From: RPQJ01 sp963846885
GTDB lineage: Bacteria; Pseudomonadota; Gammaproteobacteria; Steroidobacterales; Steroidobacteraceae
DNA length: 64,000 nucleotides
Assembly: GCA_963846885.1 (NCBI GenBank)
Contig: CAWJXS010000002.1
Span: forward strand, 136,130-200,129
Direction of reading: 5' to 3'
Translations under genes and position numbers: made by a program
Notes under the pieces: model-generated
Told to the model about the DNA's origin: nothing
Databases searched by the model: none
What the model saw: only the letters and a program-made list of their open reading frames with translations
Shown: piece by piece, positions 60,015 to 64,000 of the stretch
Layout: each line of letters opens with the position of its first letter
Position numbering within the stretch: position 1 is the first letter of the stretch

Positions 60015-60380
60015 ATGACCGAAGCCACTGCCTCGAACGAGACGGCTGACGCCGGCCTGCTGGTCTTTACGGACTCGGCCGCGGCCAAGGTGAGCGAGCT
60101 CATCCGCGAAGAAGGCAATCCGAACCTCAAGTTGCGCGTCTTCGTGTCGGGCGGCGGCTGTTCCGGCTTTCAATACGGCTTCACGTTCGACGAGAACGAG
60201 GAAGACGGCGACACCTGCGTCGAGAACCAGGGCGTCCGCCTGCTGGTCGATCCAATGAGCTTCCAGTACCTCACCGGCGCCGAGATCGACTACCGCGAGG
60301 ATCTCGAGGGCGCCCAGTTCGTGATCCGCAACCCCAATGCCCAGACCACCTGTGGCTGTGGCTCGTCGTTTTCCACCTGA
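60015..60380 (+). CDS. erpA: Iron-sulfur cluster insertion protein ErpA
   Basis: A 121-residue A-type carrier that delivers iron-sulfur clusters to target enzymes. It has FTDSAAAKVSELIREEGN, LRVFVSGGGCSGFQYGF with the first cysteine, SFQYLTGAEIDYREDLEGAQF and the C-terminal pair TTCGCGSSF. VENQGVRLLVDPMS and overall length identify ErpA rather than IscA (107). It starts 70 bp after the DUF6776 gene. Confidence 0.95.
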   Translation: MTEATASNETADAGLLVFTDSAAAKVSELIREEGNPNLKLRVFVSGGGCSGFQYGFTFDENEEDGDTCVENQGVRLLVDPMSFQYLTGAEIDYREDLEGAQFVIRNPNAQTTCGCGSSFST

Positions 60381-60452
60381 AGGCGGCCCGACCAGGTCGC
60401 TCGACCCGCGGCTGAGCCTCCACCGAGCCTCCGCTAAGCCCCTGCGCAACCA

Positions 60453-61964
60453 TTGAGTCCTGCCGTGCCGCAGCGCGTGCCCGATGTCCTGGCCGCAGTG
60501 GACCTGGGTTCCAACAGCTTCCACATGATCGTTGCCCGGTACCAGCACGGGCAACTGGTCGTGCTCGACCGCTTGCGCGAGATGGTTCGTCTCGCCGCGG
60601 GCCTCGACGAGCACGGCCGGCTGAATCGTGATGCCTCGCAGCGCGCGCTGCAGTGCCTGGAGCGGTTCGGCCAGCGCCTGCGCGACATGCGCGCCGAGTC
60701 GGTGCGCGTCGTCGGCACCAACACGTTGCGGCAGGCCAAGCGCAGGGGCGCGTTTCTCGAGCGCGCGCGCGACGCGCTCGGCCATCCGATCGAAATCATC
60801 TCCGGCGTCGAGGAAGCGCGACTGATCCATCTGGGCGTCGCGCATACGACGCCCAACGAGGGCGGCCAGCGGCTGGTCATCGACATCGGCGGCGGCAGCA
60901 CCGAGCTCATCATCGGCGAAGGCCTCGTAGCGAAGCGCCTCGAAAGCCTGTACATGGGTTGCGTGACGTTGAGCGCACGCTTCTTCCCCGATGGCGAAAT
61001 CACCGAGAAGCGCATGAAGCGCGCGCGGCAGGCGGCGCAGCTCGAACTCGAGCCGGTGATCAACCGCTTCAAGCGCTCCGAATGGGACATTGCCTACGGC
61101 GCCTCGGGCACGCTGCATGCCGTCGCCGACACGTTGCAGGCGCGCGATCCGGCGAGCGTCAATCAAGTCGACCGAGCGGGCCTCGAGTGGCTGCTGCAGG
61201 AGACGTTGCGCGCCGGCCAGGCGTCGCGTCTCAAGTTGCCGGGGCTCTCGCCCGAGCGCCAGGAAGTCCTGCCGGGCGGCCTCGCCATCCTGCTCGAAGC
61301 CTTCGATCGTCTCGGCATCGAGTCGATGCGCGTCGCCGACGGCGCCCTGCGCGAAGGCCTGCTCTACGATCTGCTCGGCCGCCTCACCGACGAAGATGCG
61401 CGCGTACGCAGCGTGCGGGCGATGGAGGGCCGGTTCCACGTCGATACGGCGCAGGCGGACCGCGTGGAGGCGACGGCGCTCGCGTTCCTGCGGCAGGTGC
61501 GCGAAGACTGGGGTCTCGACGATGCGCTGGCGGAGCCCATGCTGGGTTGGGCGGCGCGGTTGCACGAGGTCGGCCTCGATATTGCGCACACCCAGTATCA
61601 GCGCCATGGCGCCTACCTCTTGCAGCATGCGGACCTGCCGGGTTTTCCGCACCACGAGCAGCAACTGCTCGCCGCCGTCGTCGGTGCACACCGGCGCAAG
61701 CTCCCGCTGGCCGGGCTCGACGACCTCACGCCACCATGGCACCTGAAGGCTTTGTACCTGATCGTGCTGTTGCGGCTGGCCGTGCTGCTGCATCGTGGCC
61801 GCGGACCGCGATCACTGCCTGACATTCACCTGCAGGTGAAAGGCAAGCAAGCCGACGTCGCATTTCCGCGCGGCTGGCTCGACGAGCATCCGCTGACGGC
61901 GATCGACCTGGAGCAGGAAGCCGACTACCTGGCGGTCGCCGGGTTCAAGCTGCAAGTCAGCTGA
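60453..61964 (+). CDS. ppx: Exopolyphosphatase (Ppx/GppA family)
   Basis: A 503-residue polyphosphate or pppGpp phosphatase, close to E. coli Ppx (513) and GppA (494). Phosphate-loop motifs are VDLGSNSFHMIVARY, VVGTNTLRQAKR, SGVEEARLIHLGV, IDIGGGSTELIIGE and the acid-rich YGASGTLHAV. The C-terminal HD-like domain has the HEVGLDIAHTQYQRHGAYLL motif. The start is TTG at 60453. Whether it prefers polyphosphate or pppGpp cannot be told from sequence; the symbol is by family. Confidence 0.9.
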   Translation: MSPAVPQRVPDVLAAVDLGSNSFHMIVARYQHGQLVVLDRLREMVRLAAGLDEHGRLNRDASQRALQCLERFGQRLRDMRAESVRVVGTNTLRQAKRRGAFLERARDALGHPIEIISGVEEARLIHLGVAHTTPNEGGQRLVIDIGGGSTELIIGEGLVAKRLESLYMGCVTLSARFFPDGEITEKRMKRARQAAQLELEPVINRFKRSEWDIAYGASGTLHAVADTLQARDPASVNQVDRAGLEWLLQETLRAGQASRLKLPGLSPERQEVLPGGLAILLEAFDRLGIESMRVADGALREGLLYDLLGRLTDEDARVRSVRAMEGRFHVDTAQADRVEATALAFLRQVREDWGLDDALAEPMLGWAARLHEVGLDIAHTQYQRHGAYLLQHADLPGFPHHEQQLLAAVVGAHRRKLPLAGLDDLTPPWHLKALYLIVLLRLAVLLHRGRGPRSLPDIHLQVKGKQADVAFPRGWLDEHPLTAIDLEQEADYLAVAGFKLQVS

Positions 61965-61993
61965 TGCAGTGAATAGTGATCACGCTCGATCCC

Positions 61994-62051
61994 GCGATTA
62001 GTCGGAGGAGGAGAGGCGGCAGCCGGTGCAGCGGCACCTCCGGTTAATCGC
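61994..62051. terminator. Imperfect inverted repeat between convergent ppx and M23 peptidase
   Basis: GCGATTAGTCGGAGG (61994-62008) pairs with CCTCCGGTTAATCGC (62037-62051) at 13 of 15 positions. Two copies of CTAGTCAC follow (62051-62058, 62067-62074). It may serve as a bidirectional terminator, though no T run is seen. Confidence 0.4.
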
Positions 62052-62078
62052 TAGTCACTAATGCGACTAGTCACTTCC

Positions 62079-63482
62079 TCAGCGGCTGGCAACCTGCGCG
62101 ACGCCCGTGCTGCCGCTCGTAAGCTGCAGCTTGGCCAGGGCCGTGGTGCTCTCGCTGCGGAACTCCGCGAGATACTGTGACGGGATCTCCGTGCGCGGCA
62201 GCGGGATCGTCGCAGGATCCTTGTGCACGCCTTTCACGCGGTATTCGTAGTGCAGGTGCGGCCCCGTGGACGCGCCCGTCGAGCCGACGTAGCCGATGAT
62301 GTCGCCCTGCTTGACGCTGCGGCCGGAGCGCGCCGATTTGCCGAAGCGCGACATGTGGGCATACAGCGTGCTGACGCCCTTGCCGTGATCGATCATCACG
62401 GCGTTGCCGTAACCGCCCTTGCGGCCGGCAAACTGAATGCGCCCATCGCCCGCGGCCCAGATCGGCGTGCCCGTGGGCGCAGCGTAATCAATGCCCTTGT
62501 GGGCGCGCACGGCGCCGCTGATCGGGTGCTTGCGGCGCGGGTTGAACACCGAGCTCACGCGCAGGAAATCGAGCGGCGCGCGCAGGAACGCCTTGCGCAT
62601 GCCCTTGCCTTCGGGCGTGAAGTAACCCTGCACCTCGCCGTCCTTCGACTGGAACCACACGGCACGGTGCGTCTTGCCCTGGTTGACGAACTCGGCCGCG
62701 AGCACGCGCCCGTCGTTGACGTAGGAGCCGTCCTGGAACTTCTGTTCGTAGAGCACGCTGAATTCGTCGCCCTCGCGGATGTCGAGCGCGAAGTCGATGT
62801 CCCAGCCGAAAATATGGTTGGCGAGCGTCATGATCGTCTCGCCCGACATGCCGGCCTGCTGGCCTGCGGCGAACAGCGACGACGAGATCTCCGCACGGCG
62901 GCCGACGATCTCGGTCTCGAGCGGGTTCTCGACATAATTGACGGCAAAGCCGTCGTCGGAGCGTGCGACCGACAGGGTCAGCGTGTTGCTGATCTGGCGG
63001 TTGAGCGACTGCAGCGCGCCGTCGATGTGCGTGAAGGTGATGATGTCGCCGGGACGCACGATGTCGAGCGCGCGGCGGATTTCCGGGCGCTGGCGCAGCT
63101 CGGCGAGCGCGGCCATGTCGACGCCGACCGTCCGGAAAATCTGGTCGAGCGTGTCATTGCGCTTGACCGTGTATTCGACGTTCTCCGGGAAATCCTCGTC
63201 CACGGCGGCAGGTGCGGCGGTCGCGGGCGACTGCGCGGCGACGAGCGCCGTCAGGTCGAGCGACGTCGGGGCATCCCGGCTGGGCCAGGCGGCCACGGCG
63301 AGCACGCAGGCGACTGCGGCGACGAGGGGCAAGCTGGTGCTGGCCAGCCGGCGTCGGCGGGCGGACAGAACACTAGAGTAGGCCGCCCGCTCGACGGCAG
63401 ACGTAGGAATTTCGGACGATTGCAAGGGACACCCCCGGCTTACGATGGCCGGTAAAGTAGTTGCGCGGACGCCACGAGTCAA
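62079..63482 (-). CDS. M23-family peptidoglycan DD-endopeptidase (MepM/OapA-like)
   Basis: A 448 to 467-residue envelope protein. An N-terminal membrane anchor (STSLPLVAAVACVLAVAAW), a LysM-like or OapA domain (EYTVKRNDTLDQIFRTVGVD), a long middle region, then the M23 domain with zinc motif HKGIDYAAPTGTPIWAAG and the HxH pair in GPHLHYEYRV. The family cuts D,D-crosslinks to allow wall growth, like E. coli MepM (440). The frame opens at TTG 63482; TTG 63425 (LQSSEIPTS) is an alternative start. It is divergent from tyrS, the usual gene order. Confidence 0.91.
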   Translation of the reverse strand: MTRGVRATTLPAIVSRGCPLQSSEIPTSAVERAAYSSVLSARRRRLASTSLPLVAAVACVLAVAAWPSRDAPTSLDLTALVAAQSPATAAPAAVDEDFPENVEYTVKRNDTLDQIFRTVGVDMAALAELRQRPEIRRALDIVRPGDIITFTHIDGALQSLNRQISNTLTLSVARSDDGFAVNYVENPLETEIVGRRAEISSSLFAAGQQAGMSGETIMTLANHIFGWDIDFALDIREGDEFSVLYEQKFQDGSYVNDGRVLAAEFVNQGKTHRAVWFQSKDGEVQGYFTPEGKGMRKAFLRAPLDFLRVSSVFNPRRKHPISGAVRAHKGIDYAAPTGTPIWAAGDGRIQFAGRKGGYGNAVMIDHGKGVSTLYAHMSRFGKSARSGRSVKQGDIIGYVGSTGASTGPHLHYEYRVKGVHKDPATIPLPRTEIPSQYLAEFRSESTTALAKLQLTSGSTGVAQVASR

Positions 63483-63639
63483 CTGTTAAGTCGGCAAATT
63501 TTCTTGTTTCTTCATGGTCTTGCGGGAAACATTGCAGGACCGTGACCGCGCTCACGCTGCCGGCGACGTTGCCTGTACCGGCTGCAACCCCTACAGTCCG
63601 GCGTCTTGCGTTGCAACACTGACCGGAGCGCGCCGACCG

Positions 63640-64000
63640 ATGCTGCCTGCCGACCACCAACTGGCCGAATTGCGCCGCGGCGCCGCCGAAGTGCTGCTCG
63701 AAGCCGACCTGCTGAAGAAACTGGGCCGGGGCAAGCCGCTGCGCGTGAAGGCGGGCTTTGACCCGACCGCACCGGACCTGCACCTTGGCCACACCGTCCT
63801 GATCAATCGCATGGCGATGTTCCAGCGGCTCGGGCACGAGGTCATCTTCCTGATTGGCGATTTCACGGGCCTGATCGGCGATCCGACGGGCCGCAATGCG
63901 ACCCGCCCGCCCCTGACGCCCGACGAGATCAAGGCCAACGCCGAGACGTACCAGGCCCAGATCTTCAAGATCCTCGACCCCGCGCTCACGCGGGTGGAAT
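63640..64000 (+). CDS. tyrS: Tyrosyl-tRNA synthetase TyrS, N-terminal fragment
   Basis: The first 120 codons of a class I synthetase, cut by the right edge. FDPTAPDLHLGHTVLIN carries the HIGH-type motif (HLGH), and FLIGDFTGLIGDPTGRN is the TyrRS_1 nucleotide-site block. The start LPADHQLAELRRGAAEVL is typical of the long TyrS form (about 400 residues) that pairs with the divergent M23 peptidase gene. The KMSKS loop and tRNA-binding domain lie outside the window. ATG 63640 has a GACCGGAGC-type upstream region. Confidence 0.93.
   Translation, partial: MLPADHQLAELRRGAAEVLLEADLLKKLGRGKPLRVKAGFDPTAPDLHLGHTVLINRMAMFQRLGHEVIFLIGDFTGLIGDPTGRNATRPPLTPDEIKANAETYQAQIFKILDPALTRVE

Overview
The window is about 64 kb of high-GC DNA, around two thirds G+C by eye, with dense coding on both strands. 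Gene content and order point to a Gammaproteobacterium near the Xanthomonadales, Nevskiales or Steroidobacterales. The evidence is yggS-proC-yggT beside pilT-pilU, pilGHIJ-chpA beside gshB-tonB-yqgE-ruvX-pyrB, ampD-ampE, an rppH-erpA-ppx stretch and a two-subunit (NrdJa/NrdJb) class II ribonucleotide reductase as in Pseudomonas aeruginosa. The genus is inference. No rRNA or tRNA gene was recognised.

Layout. 0-8 kb: end of tsaD, folate genes folB and folK, a divergent pteridine reductase, a MidA-type methyltransferase, cca, a lipoprotein peptidase, an NDUFA9-like protein and a DegQ-type protease. 8-11.5 kb: nrdJa-nrdJb with two NrdR-like boxes upstream and a strong terminator downstream. 11.5-12.7 kb: a lower-GC scar with a start-less ORF and a perfect 20-bp palindrome. 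12.7-19.2 kb: lipoprotein hydrolase, L,D-transpeptidase, ppnN, msrB, an FKBP-type isomerase and a PEBP protein. 19.2-22.7 kb: HU protein and the yggS-proC-yggT-yggU-DUF4426 operon. 22.8-26.2 kb: pilT, pilU and a third paralogue. 27-32 kb: pyrK-like, pyrB, ruvX, yqgE, tonB and gshB. 32.4-42.5 kb: the Chp chemosensory system for type IV pili (pilG, pilH, pilI, pilJ, a 2004-residue chpA, chpC). 42.5-46.2 kb: rsmE, bioA, ampD, ampE. 46.2-58.4 kb: vitamin B12 genes (btuF, pduO-type adenosyltransferase, btuB with a cobalamin riboswitch, btuD, btuC) interleaved with hisN-like, SMR, pdxH, tyrA and GGDEF genes. 58.5-64 kb: rppH, DUF6776, erpA, ppx, an M23 peptidase and the start of tyrS.

How the genes work together. 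The class II reductase needs adenosylcobalamin, and the same window carries B12 uptake across the outer membrane (BtuB, probably with a TonB), across the inner membrane (BtuF, BtuC, BtuD), and conversion to adenosylcobalamin. PilT, PilU and the paralogue power the pili that the Chp system controls. AmpD and AmpE, the L,D-transpeptidase and the M23 peptidase serve cell-wall turnover.

Two things stand out. First, intergenic hairpin repeats fall into two families in which the central loop is conserved while the arms differ from copy to copy yet stay complementary. Four 74-bp-class copies share a 30-nt core (17.6, 26.2, 57.2 and 57.3 kb), and two larger copies share a 59-nt core (47.2 and 47.4 kb). 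One pair of the first family sits inside a 362-bp unit bounded by 26-bp inverted repeats. Second, five genes (folK, DUF4426, yggS, btuF twice, an NmrA-like gene) need exactly one base skipped to restore a full product. Four of the six sites are CCC codons. This is either consensus error or something odder.
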